Shown here: positions 47,908 through 61,216 of the stretch, in pieces | How positions within the stretch are numbered: position 1 is the stretch's first letter | Layout: every line of letters begins with the position of its first letter | Position numbers and translations under genes: made by a program | The notes under the pieces: model-generated | What the model saw: only the letters and a program-made list of their open reading frames with translations | The model's database searches: none | Told to the model about the DNA's origin: nothing | DNA from: Phycomyces nitens | Taxonomy: Eukaryota > Mucoromycota > Mucoromycetes > Mucorales > Phycomycetaceae | Length of the DNA stretch: 64,000 nt | Direction of reading: 5' to 3' | NCBI GenBank assembly: GCA_022702545.1 | Contig: JAHRBC010000007.1 | Location: 496,001-560,000, forward strand

Positions 47908-48156
47908 GTTCAAAATAAGACAAGGTACAACAGGGGAAAAAAGAAGAAAAAGGTATCGAAGCTATGCGTATACTTTTATACAAAGAGGAGGACACGCATG
48001 CCAACGTGTCTGAGCGGATTTGTGAGTGACGTCAATGCTGACTACGCGTCGGCCTCGTCATCCCGCTTGGTTTTTATAAAGCAATAAGCTCAAGTGTTAA
48101 TACCTTGGCTTTTTTTTTTGTCATCACATACCCTTTTGAATTCATTAGCACCAACT
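47908..48156. promoter_or_regulatory. Shared divergent promoter of two proteasome subunit genes
   Basis: These 249 bp separate the start codons of beta6 and beta5, so one short region must serve both. It contains a full CRE/ATF palindrome TGACGTCA at 48027-48034 and ACGCGT at 48044-48049, about 10 bp apart. I see no exact match to the yeast Rpn4 box GGTGGCAAA on either strand. Co-regulation of the two subunits from these sites is inference. Confidence 0.6.
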
Positions 48157-49437
48157 ATGAACCGATTTGTTCAGCAATTTGCATCGTCACCTCTCCAGCT
48201 GCCTCGTGAGATCTCACCCATCAACATGTGTGGCCAGTGGGATGCCGCTCAACAAATGGCCTTTCCCTCCTTTGACATTCCCGACGTGCACAACGTACGT
48301 GTTTAATTGCTTGAGAGAACGATAAAGTCGAAAAGAGAGAGAGAAAAAGAAGGCAGAGACATTCTCTCTGTCTCTGGTAAACCGAGCTTGATCTGTTGTA
48401 TCTTACATACATCTACATAATAGCCCGTGGATTTCCTCAGAGGTGTAACAGACGAGTCTTCGCCTGAATACAAGATCAAGATCCAGCACGGCACAACCAC
48501 CCTTGCTTTCCAATTCAATGGTGGTGTTGTGGTTGCTGTAGATTCAAGAGCTACTATGGGCAACTACATTGGTACGAAGTGCTTTATTAAGATAGTTGGC
48601 TAATAATTGAAACCAAAGTGAGTACAAATATGCTAAAACAATCGCGAGTATTTTAGCATCACAGACCGTGAAAAAGGTCATTGAAATCAACCCTTATCTT
48701 CTCGGTACCTTGGCTGGTGGTGCTGCTGATTGTCAGTACTGGGAGCGTGAGTTGGGCAAGCGCTGCAGATTGTATGAGTTGAGAAACAAGGAGCGTATCT
48801 CTGTTGCCGCTGCTTCAAAAATGTTGGCCAACATGGTCTATGCTTACAAGGGCATGGGACTTTCTATGGTGTGTAACAAGCTTGGAACCATGATGGGATT
48901 CATCATATAGAGACAATATGGGCTAATTCTCGAGGGATGTTGTGTAGGGTACCATGGTCACTGGCTGGGACAACTCTGTAAGTTTCAAAAATAAAAGGGC
49001 AAAAATAAGGGAGGATAGGCGTGTCTTGCTGTGTGGGTTGCTAATTGTTATTTTTTTTATTAGGGACCCAACATCTTTTATGTCGATTCCGATGGTACAC
49101 GCCTCAAGGGTGATGTGTTCTCTGTCGGCTCTGGATCCACATTTGCCTATGGTGTGCTTGATAGTGGTTATGATTATGATCTCTCAGTGTCGGATGCTAT
49201 CGAGCTCGGAAAGAGATCCATTTACCATGCTACTCACCGTGATGCCATGTCTGGTGGATCAGTCAACTGTAAGTTGGATACAATGAAATGGGGATATATT
49301 GGTAATCTTACAAACGCGTATATCTGTATCTATCAGTGTACCATGTCACCAAGGAGGGTTGGGTCTTTCACGGAAACCACGATGTTGGTGAATTGCACTG
49401 GGAGTACCAAGATGAGGTTGCAAAGGGAGGACAGTAA
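48157..49437 (+). CDS. PRE2: 20S proteasome subunit beta-5 (PRE2/PSMB5), chymotrypsin-like
   Basis: Catalytic beta subunit cleaving after hydrophobic residues. The propeptide (~70 residues, [20 protein letters not shown]...) ends before [20 protein letters not shown], so the mature protein starts at the catalytic Thr after His-Gly. The active-site Asp is in [12 protein letters not shown] and the Lys in [20 protein letters not shown]. These are followed by [39 protein letters not shown] across very short exons, [20 protein letters not shown] and [18 protein letters not shown] sequence. The last exon ends [20 protein letters not shown]...KGGQ. About six exons. The stop lies 141 bp from that of convergent ECM29. 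Confidence 0.95.
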
Positions 49438-49578
49438 GATATCATGCTCGTATATAAATAAAAACCAAAACACAAACGAGAGAGAAAAATCACTTTATTT
49501 ACTCTCAATGAGAGAGGATATTTAATGTATGTTGAAATAATGGGGATCAAGGAAAACAGATTTGAATAAATAGGGTGT

Positions 49579-52500
49579 CTATTGTAATTTAAGCAAAAGG
49601 TCTTGGATGCGTTGTTGTATCAGGGCGACTGGTTCCTTTTCAAGGTATGCCACTAGCTTTTGACGCAGTGTTGTCTTGAGGTCATCCTGGACTAGAGTTT
49701 CCAAAACGAATGCATGGTTACTATCATTTCAAAGCATTTTTTTATGTCTGCAAACATGTATAATTTACCTTTTGTAGTAGCAATACTACTTTCTAATACA
49801 TCAACAGCAGCTGTTCGGATGGCAGAGTACTTGAGATTTCCCAGGTACACACAGCTAGTATCTAAAACCATTCCAAGTACAGGAGCAGAGATATAAGACG
49901 CTCCTGTTTGCTCTACAAAGCGCTGTAGACTTTCAAGGATAGCAATCTGTACATTCCACACATTTCCCTCTAGGCTTTCTGTCAGAGTCTTTGCCAAAGC
50001 CTCGGTCTGGCCAGCTTTTGTTTTTGTTTTCAAAGAGACACATGAGATTAATTGTTAAGAAAATATACTCTTTATCAGAAAACCCCCATCATTTTTTTTC
50101 TTTTACCTTGTCCGGCAAACACTTGTGGGCGATAGGCTGCAACAATGGCTCTAAATGCATTGGCCTTGATGGCCAACAAAAGAGGTTTGGACTCGGTATC
50201 TTCGTCTTCTTCCATGATTGCCGTCTCATCCATTGTACACAGGTCTGTGAGGAACTCTTGGACCTGATCAAGTGCATCCACCTTTTCTCCAAATGTGTCC
50301 AAAAAGGTCTTTAGGGATACCAACGCGTTGCGCTGATATACACGGTTGTTTCTCTTTGCCTCGCGTGCCAAGATCTACAAGATCCAGCTGGTTCAATACC
50401 TTTTTGTTTTGTTTTGTGGCTAAACATGTATAAAGACGTACCTTTACAACACCTGCGAGATTAGGCTCCTGCGTTTCAAAATACTCTGGGGCAGATATAC
50501 ACAATTGCACAAAGGCATCAAGAACATTCTCTTTACCAGCCCAAGATCTGGTAGCCAATGTGGAAACCATGATTGGCATGAGTTTAGAGGCATGCTTAGC
50601 TACCCCGTTTCCACCAGATTTGCAAAGGTCTGCAATGGTAAGAGCAGAGGTCTGCTTGACCTTCCAGGAAGAAGATGACAGGAACGGCTGGACAAAGGTG
50701 ATGATTTCATCAGTGTACAATGTTACCATGCTACGAGTGCCTGATATATTATCAAATTAGATCAAGACTTGAATCCCAAACTCGATATCCAATCTATTTA
50801 CCAGACGTCAAGTTTTCCCATGCATCCTTCCAAAGAGCCTTGAGATTCTTGTCGGGATCATGCTCTCCATAATAGATCAAAGGAACAATCTCGGTGGCCA
50901 CGGCATTCATGCGGTCAGTAGCAAAGCGAGTCATCTCTACAACTGTTACTGCACTTGCAGCATGGGAATGCTCATCTAATGTGTTCAGATGGTTTAGGGA
51001 CTTTGTGGACTGCTATCTAACAATATACTACAACTTGCCTTCATCTTCCAGGTAAAGCTTCTTCAGGTGCTTGATGAGCGATACAACTTTATCAAAGCTT
51101 GCCAATTGGCAAACGTATCCAGTGGCAGTAGCAAATGATTTACGGACAGCCGGATTCTTGGTTCGAATGGCACCACTCAAAGCCTTTAGAAATGTATCGG
51201 CAAAAGGTTGAAAGACTGCCTTGCGGTTCATACAGAGAGTCACAATAAAACGAGCACATCCAGCCTTGGTAGGAAGACCAGTACCCTTTTTGATAATGTG
51301 GATAATCCGAGGGGACAAGGCTTCCATTACTTGTTCGTCAATCTGGTTTACACAATGTTCAATTCCTTCCATCATGGGAGAGTTCTTTGCACCGCTGAGA
51401 CGAGCATTATCGAGTTGTTCCTGAGAGATATTGTATTTCTCAGTGTGAAAACTCAAGTAATTCAACGTCTGGGGCTCAAGGGAGGATAATGACTGTAAGA
51501 GGGTATCGATAATTTCTGGAATATATCCTTTGAGCAAGGCAGCACCAGTCTTGCAGAGCTTTAAGACAGCATCCAAACTGAACTTTTGGACGTCTTCGGC
51601 ATCAGAGACGATACCCTTTTGAAGCAAAAATGGCACCACAATATCAACAACCTTTGCGCCATCAGACATGGAGACCACGTTAGGATCGCAGTAATGGACA
51701 GTAAGACGAGTCAGGGACTTGCAGGTCTGGGTAGCTGCCTGACGAACAGATCCCTTGATATCATCCAAGGCACGGAATGACATTTGCCAGAGAGGTTCCA
51801 AGTAAGGTTGGATCTGTGCCAATTGGCGGCCCTGAACAATGTCTGTTACGGCTGCACAAGAGGCTTCACGTACACGCCATTGGCGATTTCCTAAACCACT
51901 AAGCAAGTCATCCATGATTTCATTAAAGTGAAGATCAACTGTCTTTTGGTTGTCCTTGACCAATGAGTTCCAGATGGCCTTCATGCTCTGGTTGACTCCA
52001 GGATTGGGGTCAAATTGATAGCGATATAGCTTGGGAATCAGACGAGCAAGATAGGGCTCCATTTCTTTTTCAGCCATTGCAATCAAGTTCTGGAAGCCAA
52101 AGGCAGCTCCACGACGAGAAGTCCACATAGCATTGTGGTTTGCAAGGTTCATAAACTTGTAGATCAGGTCAGGCTGGTTTAATTCAGAGGCAAGCGAACA
52201 AAGCTCCTTGTAAGTAGTGATTGAACTGCCTTCTGGTGTTGTGCCAAGTGCGCCTTCTTCAAACAAGACCGTATTGTCTGTTACAGATTGTGCTTGAATC
52301 GTGCGTCCTTCTGTAAATGTGCCGACAAGAGAGTAGAGCATGTCTTCCTTGATTTTAGCATCACCATACTCGTATACAAGACCCAAGCCCTTGGAGGCAA
52401 CCTCTTGAGTAAAATCTATTTTCCCAGTAAGTGTCAATATTTTTCTTTTTATCCAAAAGCTCCAACTATATAGATATATATATATTACCATCTCGATCAG

Positions 52501-55500
52501 ACAAAAGACGAGAGAACGAAGCGTGTATAACACCGAGATTTTTCTAATCATCAAAAAAAACACACACAGATATAAATAAATAAGCACATTTAAGACGATA
52601 AGTTATGACTTGCCTGTACAAAAGCTTGGTCCTTGCCAAACTTGAGGACCGAAAGAAGCCAAATACATGATGCCTTTCTGTACCAAGCACGATCACTGGC
52701 AACATACGAGCGCACCATTTTCTCCAGAATTGGCTGGAATGATTCAATTTTGGTTGATTTGGCAAGTTCGGGCGAATCTAGAGCAGGGATCTCACTGATA
52801 TCCTTGTACTTGTGCATTGCCTGGGATTCCCACCCAAAAGCAAGCACACTGAATGCTTCACCACCTGTAAAGAAGAGTTCGACCTGTTTGGTTTCTGCAC
52901 TGGAGAACAGAGCATCCACAATGGTAGGAATAAACGGACTGTCTTTAGACATGGGGATACTCAAGTGACCAAGAGCCAAAAGAGCCTTTTCTTGAACCTT
53001 TGCATCTTTGCAACTCTTTGCCAGACTCAAAAGTCTCTCGATAATCTCTTGTATAGAGATCTTTGGATCAATCTCCATGGCTGTAGTGTCAGGCTTATCA
53101 GCAGTCTCAGGCTTGGTGTCTTCCAGAGGCAATACGCGTGTTCTTCCAATTTCTGCGAGAGCATGGCATGCTGCACTGGCCAAAAGGAAGAATGAGATGG
53201 TGGGAGAGCCCTGGAGATTGTTTCCGATGTTCTGGACACATCTCTGGACAATTTCTTTGGAAATCTCTCTGTTACGGTAATTGCAGCGACCGACAAGGTA
53301 GCCGATGGCCAGTAAGGATCCGTGCTTTTGATCAACAAGGTTGCTTGCGTGATGCTTTGTCTCTGGCTGTTCGAGAATCTCGCAAAACTCAAGCAGCATC
53401 GCCTCCACTTCTGAGCGAGACACTCCTGGGTCACTAGCAATCACACCAAATATATGGGACATGAGATTACGGGCCTCTAATTTCTCAGAGGTTGCAAAGG
53501 ACTTGAAGAAGTTTATACGGGATTTAAAGGTAGTCGATATAGAGGCAGGACCAAGAGAGATCATTTCCAGTAAACATTTTGCCCCAGTGTCCAAAAGGGT
53601 GGAATCTATGATAAAGATGTTAGTAAACAAAGATAAATACTATTACTATTTGTTCATAATAACTGCCTACCTTTTAGATTTTGGTCCAATGCATTTTCAA
53701 CAAACACCAGCCACTGTTCAATAGCCTCTTTTTCCTCTGTGTTTCCACCAAGCCAACAGGTGTTGATAAAAGACTTGAAGTTCTCCATCGTCACAGGATC
53801 CTCGGACATGCTGCTCTCAACCTTGTCTTCTACATACTGGTCGATTAAGATGGTGGTTGGATTTGCCTCTAGAATCAAAATCATGCGCAAGAATCTCAGC
53901 ATCTCACTATAGACTTCAACTGGATAGCCCTTGATGCATGGAGTCTTTGATGCATGGGTGTATTCAGGAGCAGGGCGATGACTGGCCATGTATTTGACAA
54001 GATCTGCAAATTTAGGCAAGGCAGATATAGGTACGATGTCTTGGTTTGTATGCAAAAATCCAACAGAGCTTCTTACAAAAGGATGTAACCCACGAACAGA
54101 TTCTTCCTTGACCTCTAGTTTTGGTATGCTCGAGGAACTACCCAACAAGCAAATATAACGGGCAAATACCGAAGAGAATGGGAAGATTCCATTCGCGTAC
54201 TTGAGAGCCATGTAACGTGTAGTGGCATTGTTCTATTGAATACAATTATGAGTTGGTCTTGATTATAAAGATAGTGTATGGAATACCTACTTTTTCAACG
54301 GCACGGAGCAGGATATCTTGCAGGGATTCATAGATTGGAGAATCTTTAGAAATATCAACATAAATCTCAATCATTGAAGACAGGGCGTCTTGGACATAGA
54401 AACGCACATTTGGGGGTTCCAGTTCAAGGTTATCAAAGAACTTTGATAGCATGTTGGTATCACTCAGGCCAACCTTTGGCACTATAAAGGCGTAATATCA
54501 GTCAGTTCAACAACATTTGTAAGAATGGAAAACATGAGGGCTAGAAATACCTTTTTTTGCGAGCAGACCACAGGCAACATAGGCATATCCCTTTATACTC
54601 TCGGTATCTATCAATACATCATTAATACCCAAAGATTATCTCATACTGTTTTGGTGCCACTTGCCATGTCCTGAAAGTGGTTCGTCTTGATCAATGTACT
54701 TTAAAAGACCAGATATCAAAATTGGTGCAATAGGGCTAAGCTTGGTAGGATCGGCCTGTGGATCAAGATGATTGATTAATATGATGGCCTACGACATTTG
54801 ATCTTGATATAATTACCATTCGTGCAATCCATTGCAAAAAAGACATTGAGGCACTGCGTAATTTGATACTCGACTTTTCACCTACAAGGCAACCAAAATA
54901 CAATCAATTACTCACTCAATCACTCAATTGTGCCCTTTTTTTTTAAGAAATCTTACCGTAAATACCGTCAAATACTACCTGTATCATCAAGGGAATCATA
55001 TTGGTTGCCACAATTGACTTTCTCAAATACTGAATGATCCTAATCTTGACTGGAGTTGACGCTGGAGCCCTTGCATCCTTGGCTCCTGTTTTAAATAAAA
55101 TCCCATGGGCTTCCATTAGTATCAGATCCCAATATCCTGTTCAATTGACAATACCAGGTGCTGATGGCTTTGTTCCCAAGTAAAGAGTATACAGGCTCTG
55201 AATCAAGACAGGATCCTCAAGATTCACATTGTTTGCCCATCTTCTCAACCCATCCTCACATGCCGATACAACCTGATGGTTTGAATCACACACTCCAGCC
55301 AACAACAAGCGCAATCGCTCGCTGTCCGTAAAGATTGGGGTCAAGACAAAGTTAAAGATACCAAGCTACAAATTGAACCTTGATTTTTAGGATACCAAAT
55401 TCCAAATTCCAAATTCCAATATCACGATTGACATCTTACTCTTGCTTCAGTGAGCTTTGGAGAAGTCCAGACAACCTTTCCTTTGTTGGTAACGGCTTCC

Positions 55501-56313
55501 AGGGCCAGAGGACTAAGGCCTGGATAAGTTGGGTCAGCAGAAATCTGTGAACTGTCTCCATCAGATGACACCTGGCCTCTGGCTGATGAGGTCTGATAAA
55601 GCAACATGTCCAAAAAGAACTCTAGGATCACTGATACATCCTTTGGATTCTCATCAAACTTGAAGATATCATTGCGTGCCGTAGCCTGGTTTCCATCCCC
55701 CAGCTTCCAATGACGCAGTATCTGATGGCCAGGACTTTATCTTTAGATCTTGCCATTTTCTTATGGAGCATCAAGGATACTTACAGGCAGCACCATGTGC
55801 AATAAAGTGAGCTGCTGGGCCACAGGTCGTCGAGAGATTCCAATCAAGAGACTAGGAATATGCTTGGCGGTTTCCTCTGGATCCATTCTCTGGACAGCCA
55901 TCTCTAGATAGATGACGGTAAAGTTCTTTACAAATACCGACACAGACTTGTCTGAAAATTGGGCCAACAGGGCATCAAATGGGAGACGGATGCGCTGGTT
56001 GGCCTTGACTCGTTTGTTGATATGCGATAGGATTTCCATCACCTTGAAATTTGTTTTATTTTCAATTTGCCTTGTCCACCTTTATGGCTATTGAGACCAA
56101 GCCAATCTCTTGTTTCTACCTTTTTACGTGCACGATCGTCAGTGCTCATTAGTTTGAGCAGGATAGGTGGAAGAAAGATGCGAATGTTGGTTTCCAGTTG
56201 GGCATCGGTATTGCACAATGCGAGCTTCAACTCGACATTCTCTATTGGGCTTATGAGTCTGGTGGGTCCCTTTGAGATGGACAATTACCGAGTAGCTCTA
56301 GTTCGCTTGTCAT
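49579..56313 (-). CDS. ECM29: Proteasome adaptor and scaffold ECM29
   Basis: Very large HEAT-repeat protein that binds the 26S proteasome, monitors assembly and links it to membranes and motors. A ~62-bp intron joins exon 1 (MTSELELL, ATG at 56313) to ENVELKLALCNTDAQLE. Then come IRIFLPPILLKLMSTDDRAR, MEILSHINKRVKANQRIRLP, SVFVKNFTVIYLEMAVQRMD and further HEAT helices. The well-conserved segment around 52240-51860 contains MWTSRRGAAFGFQNLIAMAE, LYRYQFDPNPGVNQSMKAIW and LLSGLGNRQWRVREASCAAV. The C-terminus ends LVAYLEKEPVALIQQRIQDL with stop at 49579. About 18-20 exons encode roughly 1,800 residues. It lies directly beside two proteasome core genes. Confidence 0.92.
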
Positions 56314-56540
56314 TACTGATTTGAGAAAGAGATGTAATAAAGAAGGGGAAATGTGGCGGGAAGTGAACCAATATAGGCAGTCCAAATAGTACGCGTAATG
56401 CAAAAATGAAGAGAATAAACCTAGCACTTTCTCTTTTATTATTATTATTATTAATAATTAATGGTACTCCCGAGTGAATTGGGGATTGCCTTTTAGATAT
56501 ATATATATATATATATAGATTGTATAAGAGTGGTATTGGA

Positions 56541-57749
56541 TCATGAATGAAGAGAGTGTGAAGGTGTATTATGATAGTTGTTGCGATTGCTGTTGTATGA
56601 ATCATCTGTGCTTTGGGGATTATGCCTTTGGGAAACAGCAGTGTCGAGTTCGATAATGTTGTTTGGGTAGCGTGTGGGTACATGGGCTGGAGGCACTGGC
56701 TGGAGTTCGTTGGATCCACCGGGTATATAGTTCTTTGCTCGACTAAACAAGGAAGGCTTTCCTTCATCGCTGCCAAGTTTATTTGAGATTTCTGTATACT
56801 TTTTCTGCAGGACTCGAATTGATCGGGTTATATCTGTATCAAATCCAACCAAAAGAATGAACAGGAAATTCGTAGTCGTCCAGAGGCAGATGATTAGATC
56901 GGTGTTGATTTGCTTGCAAGGAAAAAAAATTAATATTAATATTAATATTAATATTAAATTTTAGATTAGAAATTAATTAATAGTTATGATTTTAGCTTAC
57001 AGAGAGAATGAATATGGCAGATATAAGATTGGCAATGGTCAGTAGAAAAGTACGACCAACATTATGAAAAAGAACGGCAAAATAGATGCTAGAGTTGGCA
57101 GGGGCGTGTATGGAATGAATGCGTCGAATGTGGGTAATAAGGATGGTGGAAATCATGAGTGTGGTGTAGAGATCGATTGTTGTATCGAGAAAGGTATAGA
57201 GAGATCCCCACTGCAGAGTGTTAGATAAAGTAAGTATTCACTTGGCATCGTACTTACGACAGTCTCGTCAACGTAGACGCAGACATTGTAGTCTGTCTTG
57301 CTAATCTTCACAAGGACACAGTCTGTAATTCCAACTGCTGCTCTGAATAAGATAAAGAAGATCCCAAGGTATCGAGTCCATTGTTTCCAGTTCTCTGGAG
57401 AGACTGTCTGGACCCTGCTGAGCAAGATGATTGCACCGGCCACCATCGAGGTGTGGTACAAGATGGCAGCAAATCGACCTGTCAAATTGCATTGGAGGGC
57501 AGGAATACTAAGCAACTGATTAGTAAGGATCAATTCCAAGCACAAGAGGACCAACCCTGATTTCATGGCCAGGAACAGGCATGTCTTTATAAACATGGTG
57601 GTCCCCATGACAACCTTGCAGACCCTGATATGGATCTTATTGTTCTTGTTGTGGGTTAGGCTGTGTATGATCAATTCGACACTGATCAAAAGATTGGCAC
57701 CCTCAATGACTGTGGTTGCAATCTGGTAATCGTTCAGAAGCACAGGCAT
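56541..57749 (-). CDS. Multipass integral membrane protein of unknown function
   Basis: Three exons predict six or seven transmembrane helices. Examples are VLLCLELILTNQLLSIPALQ, an Ala-Ala-Ile-Leu-Tyr-His helix with MVAGAIILLSR, YLGIFFILFRAAVGITDCVL, DLYTTLMISTILITHIRRIH, VGRTFLLTIANLISAIFILS and LIICLWTTTNFLFILLVGFD. A ~95-residue polar tail follows, ending NYHNTPSHSLHS. The N-terminus MPVLLNDYQIATTVIEGANL suggests an extracellular or luminal start without a cleaved signal. The layout is compatible with a seven-helix receptor-like protein, but no GPCR signature (DRY, NPxxY) was seen, so no family is assigned. Intron 2 contains an (ATTAAT)n repeat at about 56928-56957. Confidence 0.75.
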
Positions 57750-58025
57750 GGCTTTGTCGACTACTTCTTGTTCTCTTATGTGTGGAAAGAAAGGAATGTG
57801 GGCGGACTAGGCGGTGATATCTATTTATCTTGTTTTTTTTTTTTTACGATCGCTCTTAAAAAAAGATTTATGGCTGTTATGTTTTATGCAATGTTATATA
57901 GGCAAAGAAGTACATCTCCGTTTTAAACGCTGCAATAAAGATTCTATTTTAAAGTATAGCAAGTTTGCTATCCAAAGTCTTTTTTAAATATCCAACAATC
58001 CGTAGCCTCAGAGGCCCAATTGAGC

Positions 58026-60260
58026 CTACATGCGGCTAATTCCATAGATATTTCCTCCCTCAACCACCGTATTATAGACTACCTCGAGACAAAAGCCGAT
58101 TACAGTCCTGGTGTCCCTGGGATCAATAATTCCATCGTCCAGTAGCCGAGAGGATGTATAGTAGACATCCGACTCTTCTTCTACTGACATCTGAAACATG
58201 GCCTTTCTCTGACCAGCAAGCTCTTCGTCTATTTTGATTCCCGCACTACAAGAAATGTCAATTCGACGTCTAGTACCTCTTTACTCTTTTACTCACCGTT
58301 CAGCACCCTGGCGCATCACTAGATCCATTACTCCAGTCAATTGCTCGGCTCCCATCACAGAACACCTTGAATTGGGCCATGAAAATAGGAATCTATATAT
58401 ATTTTTTAATGATAAAAAAAAAGGTGAGTCATTCTGTTGTACAATCGTCTCTCTATCCTGACCTGGGCTCATAAGCTCGGCCACTCATTGCATAGTTTCC
58501 AGCACCGTAGCTGGCTCCCATCATAATTGTGATTGCCGGAACTTTTGAGTTGGACACAGCGTTAATGAACCGAGATCCGGCCTTTACTATGCCCTCTTCC
58601 TCATAGCGCCTTCCGACCATGAAGCCTGTGATGTTCTGGAGATAGAGCACTGGGGTGTTTCTGTGCCCTTTTGCTTAGTCTCTCTAGGCGGAGAATTCTT
58701 ATCAAATGGCACTCACTTGAGATTGCAGAGCTGGATAAATTGAGTCGCCTTATTGGCCTCCTGAGTAAAGATAACATTGTTGTTGGCCAAAATTCCGACC
58801 GGAATACCTAGAAATACGATGAATATTTGTAAACCAATTTATTCATTACCTTGAACAAATCCCCAGCCGCACACCAGATTCACTCCATAGTTTGGCTTAA
58901 AGGCCGTAAAGCGTGAGCCATCGACAATACGGATAATAACCTCGGTTGCATCAAAAGGAATCCGAATATTGCACGACACGATGCCTAGAAGCTCATCTTC
59001 AAGGACATTAGAGCTTCCTTGAAGATAAGGATCGATCATTACTTACTTGGGTCATAAAATGGCTCTTCATACTGCCCTGCCAGGTGTCTGGTTGGTAGGT
59101 GTCCTTGTCTGTCCCAATTGATGTTTGATATCCATTCTCGTGCCTTGCGAATACCGTCATATTCATCGACTGCAAGTTGATCACTTACACCCGAGATTCT
59201 GGAATGCATGTCTGCACCACCAAGGCTTTCTGAATCTGTGATTTCTCCGGTTGCCATTTGTACCAGAGGTGGGCCTCCCAAAAATACCTGGGCTTGTTTC
59301 TGAAAGCAGGTTTCCTTTTATTAGCAGAGTCTTGCTTATATTGACTCACCTTGATCATGATCACATAGTCACTTAGGCCTGGTGTATAGGCCCCACCAGC
59401 AGTGGAACTCCCGAACACGACACAGCACGATGGAATCCCAAGTTTTGATCTAGTGTTCAAAGAAATAAGTATGTTTATGGACCCAACTTGAATGGATCTT
59501 ACGCAAGTGCTTGGTTTCGAAACCCTCCACCACCCCTGTGAAAAACCTTAAATTGCTGTTGGAGGTTTGCGCCAGCCTGTATAAAAGACATTGGAGCTTT
59601 GTCAAGACATTTATGAGCCATTTACGCTCACATACGCTCTGTGTAAAGACAATCATTGGCAATCTGTTCTCTCTTGAGATCTGCTGGAAGCGGCCGACCT
59701 TCAAGACAGTCGATTCATTCATTGCCCCACCTGCCATTGTAGGCACATTGGCATTGATTGCACACAATACTCCACTGACCAAAAAGAATATTTGGATGAT
59801 AAACATAACACTTGAGTCAATCTAGTCTGTATTACCTGACGAGCCCAATGCCACAAACAACAGAACCACCTGTATGACATGAGTCCCAAGTTCTTTTGGG
59901 TTCTCATCACCCAATCTTACCTAGAGTGCAGTGCTCTTGGTCATAGCCAGCCAATGGACATATTTCAAGAAAGGGTGAATCCTCGTCTAGCAATAGTTCG
60001 ACTCGTTCGCGTGCTAATAACAGCTGTGTTGGCATCATCATAATGAATCAATGGATCTGTGTACCTGAGAGCTGGCCGCGTTTCTTGTGGAGATTGATGC
60101 TTTTTTCCTTGCCTTCGTTTGTTGCGTCCTTGAGACGTTGCTGAAGTTGATCCAGAAGCTTTGCCCATCCTTCCAAGTTGTCTTTGTATTCAGGGCTAGA
60201 TTTGTTGATGGCTGTGGGGTATCGTGGGACAAGGTGGTCTTTTGTGCTTGTAACGGACAT
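58026..60260 (-). CDS. MCCC2: Methylcrotonoyl-CoA carboxylase beta (carboxyltransferase) subunit
   Basis: It transfers CO2 from carboxybiotin to 3-methylcrotonyl-CoA in leucine degradation, normally in mitochondria with the biotinylated alpha subunit. Family strings in order are [158 protein letters not shown] and [20 protein letters not shown]. The start (60260) gives [20 protein letters not shown], a short N-terminus without a convincing mitochondrial presequence. The protein ends Gly-Ile-Ser-Arg-Met at 58026. About eleven exons. The alpha subunit gene is not in this window. Confidence 0.94.
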
Positions 60261-60377
60261 TGTGGGAAAGGAATTTGTAAAAGAAAAGAAAAGGAGAAAA
60301 ATCAAGAGAATTTGTTTATGTACTCACATGAAAGTACAATTACGCCTAGCTATCATATGAGCATGATCCAGATACAA

Positions 60378-60414
<37 letters not shown>

Positions 60415-61216
60415 AAGGAGGCTTACTTTGATTCACATCACTTGTTTCGAGATTCAATGGGAATATTCACATTTGAATATATTTTTAATAATGTTCAAAA
60501 AAGTACAAGTTCCACTACTAGCCCTTTGTGCTGTTGACCCAATACCAGGTTTTTTTATTATTATTAATTAGATTACCATGTAAAAATTCCATTTTGCCGA
60601 TACTTTATATATATATATGTGATATAGAGCAACCGAGGGGAATTGGTATTGTATACTTTATAGATGAATAGAGCAAGACAAGCATATATTGTGATTTGCC
60701 ACATTGTAATAGCTGTTGGAGCCAAAAGATCAATTATTTTGGAGATTTTTTTTTTGTATTTTTCAAAAACAATTATTATTTTTAATAAAATCTGAATACA
60801 AATAGTATCTTTTGTGGTAGGTAGCCAAGCAGCCCTTTAATACAAAGGCTTTAAATATAATCATGAGCTATACAGCTTTTATATATATATATATATTGGT
60901 AATGGTTCTGTCCATTTGTATTACAGATGGGCCAACCTATCATTGGTCATAATCTCATCTAATCTAATATTTAATATACACACCTATTGTGATATTCGGT
61001 CATTATTGAATAAAAGCCCTTTGTACCCCTCAAAAGGTACCCAAGCTTTCTTTTGACACTTTTATACCACTATTTCGTCATGCCAACCGCTTGATTTACA
61101 AACTAATGTCCTTGCACAAAAAACAAAAAATGAAGGCTGAAAAACCAAGACTATGCTCTTTATCACTATAGTGTCACTCTTTCAAAATAAATAAATCATT
61201 ATATTTGAAATAGGGA
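60261..61216. other. AT-rich spacer, no gene seen
   Basis: Contains (TA)n runs at about 60377-60415 and 60880-60896 and T-runs near 60745-60757. The left end holds the MCCC2 promoter. No gene, tRNA or mobile element recognised. Confidence 0.5.
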
